Below the pieces are notes generated by a model, which saw nothing but the letters and a program-made list of their open reading frames with translations, did not search any database and was not told where the DNA came from. A DNA stretch of 64,000 nucleotides from Confluentibacter flavum (GTDB taxonomy: Bacteria > Bacteroidota > Bacteroidia > Flavobacteriales > Flavobacteriaceae). Below are positions 47,263-55,495 of this stretch, in pieces (position 1 is the stretch's first letter; every line of letters begins with the position of its first letter). The translations under genes were made by a program, and so were the position numbers. The DNA is taken from NCBI RefSeq assembly GCF_002843175.1, contig NZ_PJEO01000054.1, forward strand, positions 108,106 to 172,105. The letters run 5' to 3'.

Positions 47263-47337
47263 ATGAATACATTAAAAAATAAAATACGTCCTTCATCACC
47301 CGGTTTCCGCGCGAGTATATCTCGTCGCAGCTTCTAG
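47263..47337 (+). CDS. candidate arginine leader peptide
   Basis: A 24-codon frame (start MNTLKNKIRPSS, end SISRRSF) has Arg codons at 9, 16, 21 and 22, all CGT or CGC. It lies 223 bases before the first gene of the arginine operon, and a TAATTTTA -7-like box lies just before the ATG. The frame coincides with a GC-rich island that is foreign to the AT-rich surroundings and can fold (GCGCGAG with CTCGTCGC at 47310-47329; GTCAT-TCA-ATGAC at 47337-47349). It may be a leader peptide or simply a structured RNA leader. No classic terminator follows, so the mechanism is open. Confidence 0.45.
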   Translation: MNTLKNKIRPSSPGFRASISRRSF

Positions 47338-47560
47338 TCATTCAATGACCAAAAACCGAAACGTAATTTTAATTTTTTTTATAGTGTATAAAACTTCATC
47401 CATAACATTTCAAAATTTATTTAATATAGTAATTAACACATATTTTATGTGCTTTATTTACCCGCGCCGCCCGTAGGGCGTATAAACTTAAATTTAAAGA
47501 ACTGATACATCTAGTTCACCAATAAAAATAACTCTAATTTTAAAATATTATATAATTATA
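47338..47560 (+). promoter_or_regulatory. structured leader of the arginine operon
   Basis: After the candidate leader frame come AAACCG (can pair with CGGTTT inside the frame), a T-run near 47376-47383 that no strong hairpin precedes, 80 AT-rich bases, and a GC hairpin CGCCC-GTA-GGGCG (47468-47480) about 80 bases before the GNAT start. The GC-rich islands in otherwise AT-rich DNA suggest a conserved regulatory RNA; its ligand or factor is unknown. Confidence 0.4.
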
Positions 47561-48178
47561 ATGGAAGTTGTAATTGCCGATCAATCACATTCTAAATACG
47601 CAGAAATTATTTGCGAAACTATTGCAGAGTCAGCCGCAGTTAGAGGTACGGGTATTGCTAGACGTACACCCGAATATATAACAAAAAAAATGGTTAATGG
47701 AAATGCGGTTATTGCCTTAGATGGTGATAAATTTGCAGGATTTTGTTATATTGAGCTTTGGGGTCATGGTAAGTTTGTAGCCAATTCAGGATTAATTGTC
47801 CACCCAGCTTATCGAGGTGCTGGATTAGCAAAAAAAATAAAGCATAAGGTATTTAAACATTCAAGGACTAAGTTTCCAGATGCTAAAGTTTTTAGTATTA
47901 CAACAGGCTTAGCGGTTATGAAAATGAATACGGATTTAGGTTACAAACCAGTACCGTTTTCAGAATTAACAGACGATCCAACGTTTTGGGACGGTTGCCA
48001 AACCTGCAAAAATTACGATGTTTTAACACGTACCAATAGAAAAATGTGTTTGTGTACTGGGATGTTGTACGATCCTAAGAATCAAGATAAAAGCGAACCC
48101 AGAAAAATAACAGAAAAGGTTTTTAATAGACTAAAGCATATTAAAGAAACCATGTTTTTAAAAAAAGATAAAAAGTAA
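47561..48178 (+). CDS. GNAT N-acyltransferase, probable first enzyme of arginine synthesis
   Basis: A 205-residue GNAT protein with an acyl-CoA motif in LIVHPAYRGAGLAKKIK. A Cys-rich C-terminal segment, FWDGCQTCKNYD followed by KMCLCTGMLYDP, may bind metal. No classical argA or argJ is present in the operon, yet all later genes for an N-acylated route are. Its place at the head of the operon makes it the likely glutamate N-acyltransferase (acetyl or succinyl). I recall the same gene first in arginine clusters of other Bacteroidota. The assignment is by context. Confidence 0.75.
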   Translation: MEVVIADQSHSKYAEIICETIAESAAVRGTGIARRTPEYITKKMVNGNAVIALDGDKFAGFCYIELWGHGKFVANSGLIVHPAYRGAGLAKKIKHKVFKHSRTKFPDAKVFSITTGLAVMKMNTDLGYKPVPFSELTDDPTFWDGCQTCKNYDVLTRTNRKMCLCTGMLYDPKNQDKSEPRKITEKVFNRLKHIKETMFLKKDKK

Positions 48179-48190
48179 AAAAGATTTTCA

Positions 48191-49372
48191 ATGAAAAAAT
48201 TAGTAATAGCATACAGTGGTGGTTTAGACACTTCTTACTGTGCAGTAAGTTTGTCAAAAGAATTTGATGTACATGCGGTGAGCGTAAACACTGGCGGATT
48301 TACCAAATCGGAAATTGACCATATTGAAAGGAATGCTTATAAAATGGGCGTTACTACGTATAAAAATATTGATGCAGTAGCCACATTTTACCAAAAGGTG
48401 GTTAAGTATTTAATTTTTGGAAATGTTTTAAAAAATAACACCTATCCCTTATCTGTAAGTGCTGAACGAATCATTCAGGCCATTGAAATTGTTGAGTATG
48501 CTAAAAGTATAGATGCAGAATATATAGCTCATGGAAGTACGGGGGCTGGAAATGATCAAGTACGTTTCGATATGATTTTCCAAACATTGGCACCAGAAAT
48601 TCAAATCGTTACCCCTATTAGAGATAAAAAGTTAAGCAGACAAGAAGAAATTGACTATTTAAAAGCCAACGGCATTGATATGTCTTGGGAAAAAGCGAAG
48701 TATTCAGTAAACAAAGGACTGTGGGGGACTAGTGTTGGCGGTTCTGAAACCTTGACATCCAATAAACCTTTACCTGAAGAAGCCTATCCATCGCAACTAA
48801 AACACGCTGAACCTGAGAAAGTAAAACTGACTTTTATGAAAGGGGAACTGGTAGCTATAAATGGTATAGAAAATGACCCTGAAATAAATATTGAAGTATT
48901 AAACAATCTAGCAAAAGCTTATGCTATTGGTAGGGATATTCATGTGGGAGATACGATTGTTGGTATAAAAGGGAGGGTTGGTTTTGAAGCTGCTGCTGCA
49001 TTAATAACCATTAAAGCCCATCATTTATTGGAAAAGCATACGCTTACAAAATGGCAGTTGCAACATAAAGAATATTTAGCTAGTTTTTATGGGATGCATT
49101 TGCACGAAGGTCAATATTTAGATCCCGTAATGAGAAATATAGAAGCATTTTTAGTAAGCAGTCAAGATAAAGTAAGTGGCGATGTTGTAGTCACTTTAAA
49201 GCCATATCATTTTACGTTGGATGGAATTACATCTAAACACGATTTAATGAATGCGAAGTTTGGAAGTTATGGTGAAGAAAATAAAGGCTGGACTCCAGAA
49301 GAAGCAAAAGGGTTTATTAAAATTTTTGGTAATCAGAACAAAATATATCAACAAGTAAATTCGGAACCATAA
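48191..49372 (+). CDS. argG: argininosuccinate synthase
   Basis: ArgG joins citrulline and aspartate using ATP. The N-type ATP pyrophosphatase loop VIAYSGGLDTSYC is intact, as are HGSTGAGNDQVRFD and the citrulline-binding segment SVGGSETLT. Length 393 is normal. It starts 12 bases after the GNAT gene. A composite palindrome fills the gap to argC. Confidence 0.97.
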   Translation: MKKLVIAYSGGLDTSYCAVSLSKEFDVHAVSVNTGGFTKSEIDHIERNAYKMGVTTYKNIDAVATFYQKVVKYLIFGNVLKNNTYPLSVSAERIIQAIEIVEYAKSIDAEYIAHGSTGAGNDQVRFDMIFQTLAPEIQIVTPIRDKKLSRQEEIDYLKANGIDMSWEKAKYSVNKGLWGTSVGGSETLTSNKPLPEEAYPSQLKHAEPEKVKLTFMKGELVAINGIENDPEINIEVLNNLAKAYAIGRDIHVGDTIVGIKGRVGFEAAAALITIKAHHLLEKHTLTKWQLQHKEYLASFYGMHLHEGQYLDPVMRNIEAFLVSSQDKVSGDVVVTLKPYHFTLDGITSKHDLMNAKFGSYGEENKGWTPEEAKGFIKIFGNQNKIYQQVNSEP

Positions 49373-49398
49373 TTATAATTTAGTTGCTGAGCTTTGTC

Positions 49399-49437
49399 AT
49401 GCTGTCCCGATAGCTATCGGGATTGTTTCAGCATCTC
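49399..49437. repeat. composite extragenic palindrome between argG and argC
   Basis: Outer arms ATGCTG (49399-49404) and CAGCATCT (49429-49436) flank an 18-base perfect palindrome TCCCGATAGCTATCGGGA (49405-49422). The right arm TTGTTTCAGCATCT matches 32801-32814 in the metK leader at 13 of 14 bases. The core recurs inside valS. Confidence 0.8.
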
Positions 49438-49467
49438 AATTAAAAAGTTTGTAAAAGAAATTTAAAA

Positions 49468-50451
49468 ATGAAAAAAATACAAGTAGGGATTATTGGTGGC
49501 GCAGGTTACACGGCAGGAGAATTGATACGATTATTGATCAATCATTCTGAAACCGATATTAATTTTGTGTATAGCACATCTAATGCTGGCAATAAAATTA
49601 GTAGCGTTCATCAAGATTTATTAGGAGACTTAGACCTTAAGTTTATTGATACCATCAATCCGAATGTAGATGTATTGTTTTTATGTTTGGGTCATGGAAA
49701 TTCGGTTAAGTTTTTATCGGCGAATACGTTTTCTGATAAAACTAAAATTATTGATTTAGGTAATGATTTCAGACTTGAGAAAGATAAAGAATTCAATGGG
49801 AAATCTTTTGTTTATGGTTTGCCAGAATTACAAAGAGAAACCATTAAAAAAGCAGATTATATTGCAAATCCAGGATGTTTTGCAACAGCAATTCAATTGG
49901 CAGTATTGCCATTGGCACAGCAAAATGTGTTGAGTGATGATGTACATGTGAACGCTGTCACTGGTGCTACGGGAGCAGGAACGTCATTATCGGAAACCTC
50001 ACATTTTCCATGGAGAGATAACAACTTTTCTTATTATAAGCCATTTACGCACCAACATTTAGGAGAGATTAATCAGTCGGTTAAGCAATTGCAAAATAGC
50101 TTTTCTTCCGAAATTCTGTTTATGCCAAATAGAGGAAATTTTTCGCGAGGTATTTTCGCTACGGTTTATACCAATTTTGAAGGTAGTTTAGCAGAAGCTA
50201 TAGATTTGTTTAAAGCGTTTTATAAAGATGCTAAGTTTACATTCGTTTCAGATGAGGTGTTGCATTTAAAACAAGTAGTGAATACCAACAAATGTTTAAT
50301 TCATTTGCATAAACACAATAATAAATTGTTAGTGACAAGTATTATAGATAACCTTTTAAAAGGAGCTTCCGGACAAGCGATTCAGAATATGAATTTAATG
50401 TTTGGTTTAGAAGAAACAACAGGATTGCAATTAAAAGCAACGTATTTTTAG
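49468..50451 (+). CDS. argC: N-acyl-gamma-glutamyl-phosphate reductase
   Basis: ArgC reduces the acyl-glutamyl phosphate made by ArgB, with NADPH. The Rossmann start VGIIGGAGYTAGELIRLL, the catalytic Cys in IANPGCFATA and VTGATGAGTSLS are present in 327 residues. Whether the acyl group is acetyl or succinyl depends on the route discussed for the carbamoyltransferase. The stop codon abuts a palindromic repeat. Confidence 0.96.
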   Translation: MKKIQVGIIGGAGYTAGELIRLLINHSETDINFVYSTSNAGNKISSVHQDLLGDLDLKFIDTINPNVDVLFLCLGHGNSVKFLSANTFSDKTKIIDLGNDFRLEKDKEFNGKSFVYGLPELQRETIKKADYIANPGCFATAIQLAVLPLAQQNVLSDDVHVNAVTGATGAGTSLSETSHFPWRDNNFSYYKPFTHQHLGEINQSVKQLQNSFSSEILFMPNRGNFSRGIFATVYTNFEGSLAEAIDLFKAFYKDAKFTFVSDEVLHLKQVVNTNKCLIHLHKHNNKLLVTSIIDNLLKGASGQAIQNMNLMFGLEETTGLQLKATYF

Positions 50452-50520
50452 CCCCACCTAACCTCCCCAAAGGGGAGGAACTCATGCGGGTTTCCCCTCC
50501 TTCGGAGGGGTTAGGGGAGG
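50452..50520. repeat. two-hairpin extragenic palindrome between argC and proC
   Basis: Two perfect 7-bp hairpins, CCTCCCC-AAA-GGGGAGG (50462-50478) and CCCCTCC-TTC-GGAGGGG (50494-50510), are enclosed by CCTAACC (50457-50463) and GGTTAGG (50509-50515). It begins directly after the argC stop. The same unit recurs at 55492-55619 and in part inside valS. Confidence 0.85.
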
Positions 50521-50541
50521 AAACAATTAAAAACAATAAAA

Positions 50542-51336
50542 ATGAAAATAGCCATTATAGGAACAGGAAATTTAGGAAGCTCCATCGCCAAAGGGCTTAT
50601 TAAAAACAAAACGTTTACATCTTTATACTTAAGCGATAAGAATACGACGGCTGTAAATAGTTTTAATTCGGTCGAAAATGTAACTATTACCAGCGATAAT
50701 GTGTTGGCAGTAGAACAATCCGAAATGGTTATTTTCGCTTTGCAACCCAAACATATCAATGCAGTTCTTGAAAGTGTAGCTTCAAAAATTACCACGAACC
50801 ATGTCGTTATTTCCGTAGCTGCAGGTGTTGATATTGCTAGAATTGAAGGCATTATTGGGAAAGATAAAAATATTATTCGCGTCATGCCAAATACCGCTAT
50901 TTCTATTGGAAAATCCATGACTTGTATTGCCGCCAATGAAAAAGCGCAAGATAAAGTAGAGATGGCCCAAACCATATTTAACCAATTAGGGACTACGATG
51001 GTCATTCCTGAAGATTTAGTGCAAGCAGCAACTGTTATTTGCGCAAGCGGTATCGCATTTTGGATGCGCCTTGTGCGTGCTACAACGCAAGGTGCCATAC
51101 AATTAGGTTTTGAAGCAGAGCAGGCACATGAATTAGCTACGCAAACGTGTTTTGGAGCCGCCAGTTTGTTACTGGAATCTGGAAGACATCCTGAGCAGGA
51201 AATAGACCGTGTAACAACTCCAAGTGGTTGTACGATTGAAGGTTTAAATGCGATGGAGCACCAAGGGTTGAGTTCGGCTTTAATACAAGGTATCGTAGCG
51301 TCTTTTGAGAAAATTAACCAAATAAAAAAGAATTAA
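50542..51336 (+). CDS. proC: pyrroline-5-carboxylate reductase
   Basis: ProC catalyses the last step of proline synthesis with NAD(P)H. IGTGNLGSSIAKGL is the Rossmann motif; RVMPNTAISIGKSM and the C-terminal VTTPSGCTIEGLN are family signatures. Length 264 is normal. It lies one base before argD and is part of the arginine operon. Confidence 0.96.
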   Translation: MKIAIIGTGNLGSSIAKGLIKNKTFTSLYLSDKNTTAVNSFNSVENVTITSDNVLAVEQSEMVIFALQPKHINAVLESVASKITTNHVVISVAAGVDIARIEGIIGKDKNIIRVMPNTAISIGKSMTCIAANEKAQDKVEMAQTIFNQLGTTMVIPEDLVQAATVICASGIAFWMRLVRATTQGAIQLGFEAEQAHELATQTCFGAASLLLESGRHPEQEIDRVTTPSGCTIEGLNAMEHQGLSSALIQGIVASFEKINQIKKN

Positions 51337-51337
51337 A

Positions 51338-52483
51338 ATGCCATTATTTGACGTTTATCCATTATATAATGTAACGCCTGTATCTGGAAAAGATATGTAC
51401 GTTTACGACGAAAAAGGAGTTGAATACTTAGACCTTTACGGAGGTCATGCCGTGATTTCAATTGGGCATTCACATCCCAAATATGTCAAGGCCATTACCA
51501 ATCAAGTCTCTAAACTTGGATTTTATTCGAATGCGATTCAAAATCCGTTACAAGTTGAATTAGCTGATAAGATTGAAAAATTATCAGGATGTAAAGGTTA
51601 CGAATTGTTTTTTTGCAATTCTGGTGCCGAAGCCAACGAAAATGCTTTAAAATTAGCATCGTTTAAAACAGGGAAAGCACGCGTTATTGCTTTTAATAAT
51701 TCATTTCACGGACGTACATCAGCAGCGGTGGCCGCAACCGATAATAAAAATATTGTAGCACCAATCAACGCGCAACAACAAGTCACTTTTTTAGCGTTGA
51801 ATGATATTGAAGGCGTTAAAAGAGAAGTAGAAAAAGGAGATGTCTGCGCCGTTATTGTGGAGTTTATTCAAGGTGTTGGCGGATTAGATCAGGGAACTGC
51901 CGCGTTTTTCGAACAAGTAGATGCTCTTTGTAAAGCGAACAATACCTATTTTATTGCAGATGAGGTACAATCGGGTTACGGACGTTCAGGTAAATTCTTT
52001 GCATTTCAGTATTACAACGTAACCCCTGAAGTTATTTCCATTGCTAAAGGCATGGGGAACGGATTCCCAATAGGAGGTATTTTAATTCACCCAAATATTG
52101 AAGCAAAACATGGTATGTTAGGCACTACATTTGGCGGAAATCATTTGGCGTGTGCCGCTGGTTTAGCAGTCTTAAACACGATTGAAGAAGAAAAATTGAT
52201 AGATAATGTCAATGTCATTTCAGAGTATTTTATTAGCATAGCTAAAACAATTCCGCAGATAAAAACAATTAAAGGAAAAGGATTAATGATTGGATTGGAA
52301 TTCGATTTTGAAATCGGAGACCTTAGAAAAAAGCTTATTTACGAGCATCATATTTTTACAGGTGGTGCTTCAAATAAAAAGTTAATTAGAATTTTACCAC
52401 CATTAACCATTAAAAAAGTACATGTAAATCAATTTTTTGAAGCGCTTAAGAAAACTCTAGTGCCAATAGAAGTTGAAAAATAA
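51338..52483 (+). CDS. argD: N-acyl-ornithine aminotransferase
   Basis: This class III PLP aminotransferase converts N-acyl-glutamate semialdehyde to N-acyl-ornithine. FFCNSGAEANENALKLA, the NSFHGRTSA segment, IADEVQSGYGRSG and the PLP Lys in SIAKGMGNGFPIG are visible in 381 residues. It may also act on ornithine itself, which would connect it to the proline genes on either side. It starts 1 base after proC, so the two are translationally coupled. An octamer repeat follows. Confidence 0.95.
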   Translation: MPLFDVYPLYNVTPVSGKDMYVYDEKGVEYLDLYGGHAVISIGHSHPKYVKAITNQVSKLGFYSNAIQNPLQVELADKIEKLSGCKGYELFFCNSGAEANENALKLASFKTGKARVIAFNNSFHGRTSAAVAATDNKNIVAPINAQQQVTFLALNDIEGVKREVEKGDVCAVIVEFIQGVGGLDQGTAAFFEQVDALCKANNTYFIADEVQSGYGRSGKFFAFQYYNVTPEVISIAKGMGNGFPIGGILIHPNIEAKHGMLGTTFGGNHLACAAGLAVLNTIEEEKLIDNVNVISEYFISIAKTIPQIKTIKGKGLMIGLEFDFEIGDLRKKLIYEHHIFTGGASNKKLIRILPPLTIKKVHVNQFFEALKKTLVPIEVEK

Positions 52484-52493
52484 AAACAGAGAA

Positions 52494-52565
52494 ATAAAGT
52501 CTCAAAGTTTCAAAGTAACAAAGCCTCAAAGCTTAGAAACTCTGAAACTTTGCAGCTTTGCAACT
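52494..52565 (+). repeat. nine tandem imperfect 8-bp repeats between argD and proA
   Basis: The gap reads as nine 8-base units: ATAAAGTC, TCAAAGTT, TCAAAGTA, ACAAAGCC, TCAAAGCT, TAGAAACT, CTGAAACT, TTGCAGCT, TTGCAACT. The CAAAG-rich first units and the CTTTGCA-containing last units are also partly complementary and could fold. The repeat ends 17 bases before the proA start. Confidence 0.75.
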
Positions 52566-52582
52566 CAAAAAAAAACAAAAAA

Positions 52583-53779
52583 ATGAAAACATTATTAAAC
52601 GTAGAAACAAGAAACGCCGTATTACTTAAAATGGCAGCACTTTTAGATTCTGAAAGAGCCGCTATTATCAAGATTAACAAAGCCGATTTAGATGCTTATG
52701 ATGGGAATGATATTTCTATGTACGACCGTTTAAAAGTTGATGATTCCAAAGTGGACGATATGATTGCCTCGGTAACGCATTTAGCATCTCAAGAAGATCC
52801 TGTAGGTGTAGAGCGTTTTGCTTTCAAGCACGATAATGGCATGCAAGTTTATAATAAAACAGCCTCGTTTGGAACGGTGTTAATTATTTATGAATCGCGT
52901 CCAGATGTGACGGTGGAGGCTGCTGGAATTGCTTTTAAATCAGGAAACAAAATTTTATTAAAAGGAGGAAAAGAATCCTTAAAATCGAATTTAAAAATAG
53001 TTGACTTGTGGCATCAAGCTTTGAAAGAAAATGGTGTTTCAACCGATTGGGTGGAATATTTACAATTTGATAGAACCGAAACCCAAGCGTTTTTAGAAAA
53101 ACCAACTCAAAAAGTGGATTTAATTGTGCCTCGTGGTGGCGAACGATTAATTGCTTTTGTGAAAGAACATGCGACATGCCCAGTTATTATTAGTGGTCGT
53201 GGGAACAATTTTGTGTATGTGCATAAAGAAGCCGATTTGCAAATAGCCATGGATGTGATTATAAATGCGAAAACCACAAAAATTTCGGCGTGCAATGCAT
53301 TGGATAAGGTGCTGATTGATAATAAACTGCCTAATAAAGAGTCTTTTGTAAAAAACCTAATTTCAAAACTAAAAGAATTTAAAGTTGAGATTTTGGGTGA
53401 TGAAACTTTGTCAAAGTATGATGAGGTTGCTTTAATTCCTTCAAAAAACATATGGTCTGAAGAATTTTTAGACTATAAAATTGTCATTGGTGAAATTGAT
53501 TCGACCCAAGATGCTATTGCGATGATAAACACTTATTCTGGCGGACATTCTTCTTCAATAATAACTAAGAATGATATGGAAGCTAAAACATTCATGGCAA
53601 ATATTGATAATGCTGCTGTATACCATAACGCCTCTACCAGATTTACGGATGGCTATCAATTAGGTTTAGGTGGTGAATTGGCTATCAGTACCGATAAATT
53701 GCACCAAAGAGGTCCGATAGGTTTACAACATTTAGTAACCAATAAATGGTATATTCACGGCAATGGACAAATAAGATAA
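52583..53779 (+). CDS. proA: glutamate-5-semialdehyde dehydrogenase (gamma-glutamyl phosphate reductase)
   Basis: ProA reduces gamma-glutamyl phosphate in proline synthesis. IIYESRPDVTVEAAG, LKGGKESLKSN, VPRGGERLI and the catalytic Cys in TTKISACNALDKVL identify it. I start at the ATG at 52583 (MKTLLNVETRN), which gives 398 residues; the in-frame TTG 33 bases upstream lies in the octamer repeat. Its stop overlaps the proB start by one base. Confidence 0.95.
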   Translation: MKTLLNVETRNAVLLKMAALLDSERAAIIKINKADLDAYDGNDISMYDRLKVDDSKVDDMIASVTHLASQEDPVGVERFAFKHDNGMQVYNKTASFGTVLIIYESRPDVTVEAAGIAFKSGNKILLKGGKESLKSNLKIVDLWHQALKENGVSTDWVEYLQFDRTETQAFLEKPTQKVDLIVPRGGERLIAFVKEHATCPVIISGRGNNFVYVHKEADLQIAMDVIINAKTTKISACNALDKVLIDNKLPNKESFVKNLISKLKEFKVEILGDETLSKYDEVALIPSKNIWSEEFLDYKIVIGEIDSTQDAIAMINTYSGGHSSSIITKNDMEAKTFMANIDNAAVYHNASTRFTDGYQLGLGGELAISTDKLHQRGPIGLQHLVTNKWYIHGNGQIR

Positions 53780-54543
53780 TGCAGAAAAAGAAAAGAATAT
53801 TACTTAAAGTGGGCTCTAACACGCTGACCAAAGAAACTGATAATATTTCGAGAGGTAAGATTGAGGATATGGCGAATCAAATCGCTCATTTACAGGATAG
53901 CTGTGAGTTTATTATTGTAAGTTCTGGGGCGATTGCTGTCGCGAAACAGTTTGTAAAATTAGAAAGCAAAGGGAAAGATATTAATGTGAAACAGGCTCTA
54001 GCTTCTATTGGTCAGCCACATTTAATTCGCATTTATCAAGAAATTTTTAGAGAAGCTGGTTTGTTGACATCGCAGTGTTTGTTATCGTATTCCGATTTTG
54101 AAAGAGAGCAAAGCAGAACGAATATCGTCAATACCATTAATGTTTTGGTTAGTAATAATTACATTCCAATCATTAATGAAAACGACACCGTGGCAACCGA
54201 TGAAATTAAGTTTGGTGATAATGATAAATTAGGGGCATTAACGGCTTCACTTTTGAAAGCAGATTTATTCATTATTGCAACCAATACAAATGGTATTTAT
54301 ACCAAAGAATCTATGGAAAATGGGACGCCAAAAACCATTGAAGTTGTTGAAGATTTTGAGGAGTTGTTAAAGCAGGTAGTAAGTTCAAAATCGTCTCATG
54401 GCAGTGGAGGCATGCAGTCTAAAATTGAAGCTGCTGCGGTTACTAAAAAAGCAAATATAGAAACTTGGATTGTAAACGGATTGGAAGATAATTTTATGGT
54501 AAATGCTTTCAATAATAAAGTGCCGTTTACTAAAATAAAATAG
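53779..54543 (+). CDS. proB: glutamate 5-kinase, short form without PUA domain
   Basis: ProB phosphorylates glutamate in the first step of proline synthesis. The amino-acid kinase fold shows KKRILLKVGSNTLT, IVSSGAIAVAK, INENDTVATDEIKFGDND and GSGGMQSKIEAA. At 254 residues it lacks the C-terminal PUA domain of the enterobacterial enzyme. I choose the ATG at 53779, which overlaps the proA stop (TAATG), over one 33 bases upstream inside proA. It is 7 bases from the carbamoyltransferase gene. Confidence 0.95.
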   Translation: MQKKKRILLKVGSNTLTKETDNISRGKIEDMANQIAHLQDSCEFIIVSSGAIAVAKQFVKLESKGKDINVKQALASIGQPHLIRIYQEIFREAGLLTSQCLLSYSDFEREQSRTNIVNTINVLVSNNYIPIINENDTVATDEIKFGDNDKLGALTASLLKADLFIIATNTNGIYTKESMENGTPKTIEVVEDFEELLKQVVSSKSSHGSGGMQSKIEAAAVTKKANIETWIVNGLEDNFMVNAFNNKVPFTKIK

Positions 54544-54550
54544 ATTACAG

Positions 54551-55495
54551 ATGAAGAATTATACCTCTATACACGATATAGACAATCTCCATTCTTGGAT
54601 TGAGGACGCTAAAGCATTAAAAGCAAATCCGTTAAAGCATGTCACTCTGGGGCAGCATAAAACCATTGGGTTGCTGTTTTTTAATTCCAGTTTACGAACA
54701 CGTTTAAGTACTCAAAAGGCGGCTTTAAATTTAGGAATGAATCCTATTGTGATGAATGTTTCTGGAGATGCTTGGGGTATTGAGTTTGGAGATGGTACGG
54801 TTATGAACGGTAATACGGCAGAGCATATTAAAGAAGCTGCTGCTGTCGTGTCCCAATATTGTGATATCATTGCCGTTAGAGCATTTCCAACGTTGACTGA
54901 TAAGACATTAGATGAAAGTGAACATGTTATAAATGCATTTATAAAATACGCTTCTGTGCCGATTGTAAATATGGAAAGTGCCACAGGACATCCATTACAA
55001 GGGTTTACGGATGCCATTACCATTTCAGAATTTGCTAAAAAAGCAAAACCGAAAGTGGTGTTAAGTTGGGCACCTCATGTGAAAGCATTACCACACGCCG
55101 TAGCCAATAGTTTTGTCCAAGCCATGCAAAAAATGGATGTGGAGTTTGTGATTACAAATCCTGAAGGTTATAATTTAAATCCAGAGATAACTGGTAATAC
55201 GCCGATAACTCATAACCAGGAGGAAACCTTTAAAAATGCTGATTTTGTATATGTGAAAAATTGGAGTAGTTATAGCGATTATGGAAAAATATTGAATACC
55301 GACCCTAATTGGATGATAACCAAAGCGAAATTGGGCGATGCTAAATTTATGCACTGTTTACCCGTAAGACGAAATGTCATCGTTGAAGATGCTGTTTTAG
55401 ATAGCGATAGCTCTATTGTAATCCAACAAGCCAATAACAGAACGTATGCAGCACAATTGGTATTGAAAAAAATATTAGAAAGAAGCCCCTCTTAA
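54551..55495 (+). CDS. argF': N-acyl-L-ornithine carbamoyltransferase (predicted N-succinyl type)
   Basis: This transcarbamylase of 314 residues has the carbamoyl-phosphate loop in FNSSLRTRLST and HCLPVRRN near the end. It has the AOTCase/SOTCase branch segment DAWGIEFGDGTVMNGNTAEH rather than ornithine transcarbamylase features. At the specificity residue, Glu92 in Xanthomonas N-acetylornithine and Pro90 in Bacteroides N-succinylornithine transcarbamylase, it has Ala90. From published mutagenesis, loss of that Glu (including change to Ala) favours succinylornithine. Product is an N-acyl-citrulline. The last codons and stop lie within a palindromic repeat. Confidence 0.9.
   Translation: MKNYTSIHDIDNLHSWIEDAKALKANPLKHVTLGQHKTIGLLFFNSSLRTRLSTQKAALNLGMNPIVMNVSGDAWGIEFGDGTVMNGNTAEHIKEAAAVVSQYCDIIAVRAFPTLTDKTLDESEHVINAFIKYASVPIVNMESATGHPLQGFTDAITISEFAKKAKPKVVLSWAPHVKALPHAVANSFVQAMQKMDVEFVITNPEGYNLNPEITGNTPITHNQEETFKNADFVYVKNWSSYSDYGKILNTDPNWMITKAKLGDAKFMHCLPVRRNVIVEDAVLDSDSSIVIQQANNRTYAAQLVLKKILERSPS

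Noticed and set aside
47365..47383. T-run as the terminator of an arginine attenuator
   Set aside because: No GC-containing stem directly precedes it; the nearest hairpin (47337-47349) is separated by A-rich sequence.
52494..52565. Octamer array as a CRISPR
   Set aside because: Units are 8 bases, directly adjacent and degenerate, with no spacers and no cas genes.
53746..53778. Upstream ATG for proB inside proA
   Set aside because: The ATG that overlaps the proA stop (TAATG) matches the conserved start and operon coupling.
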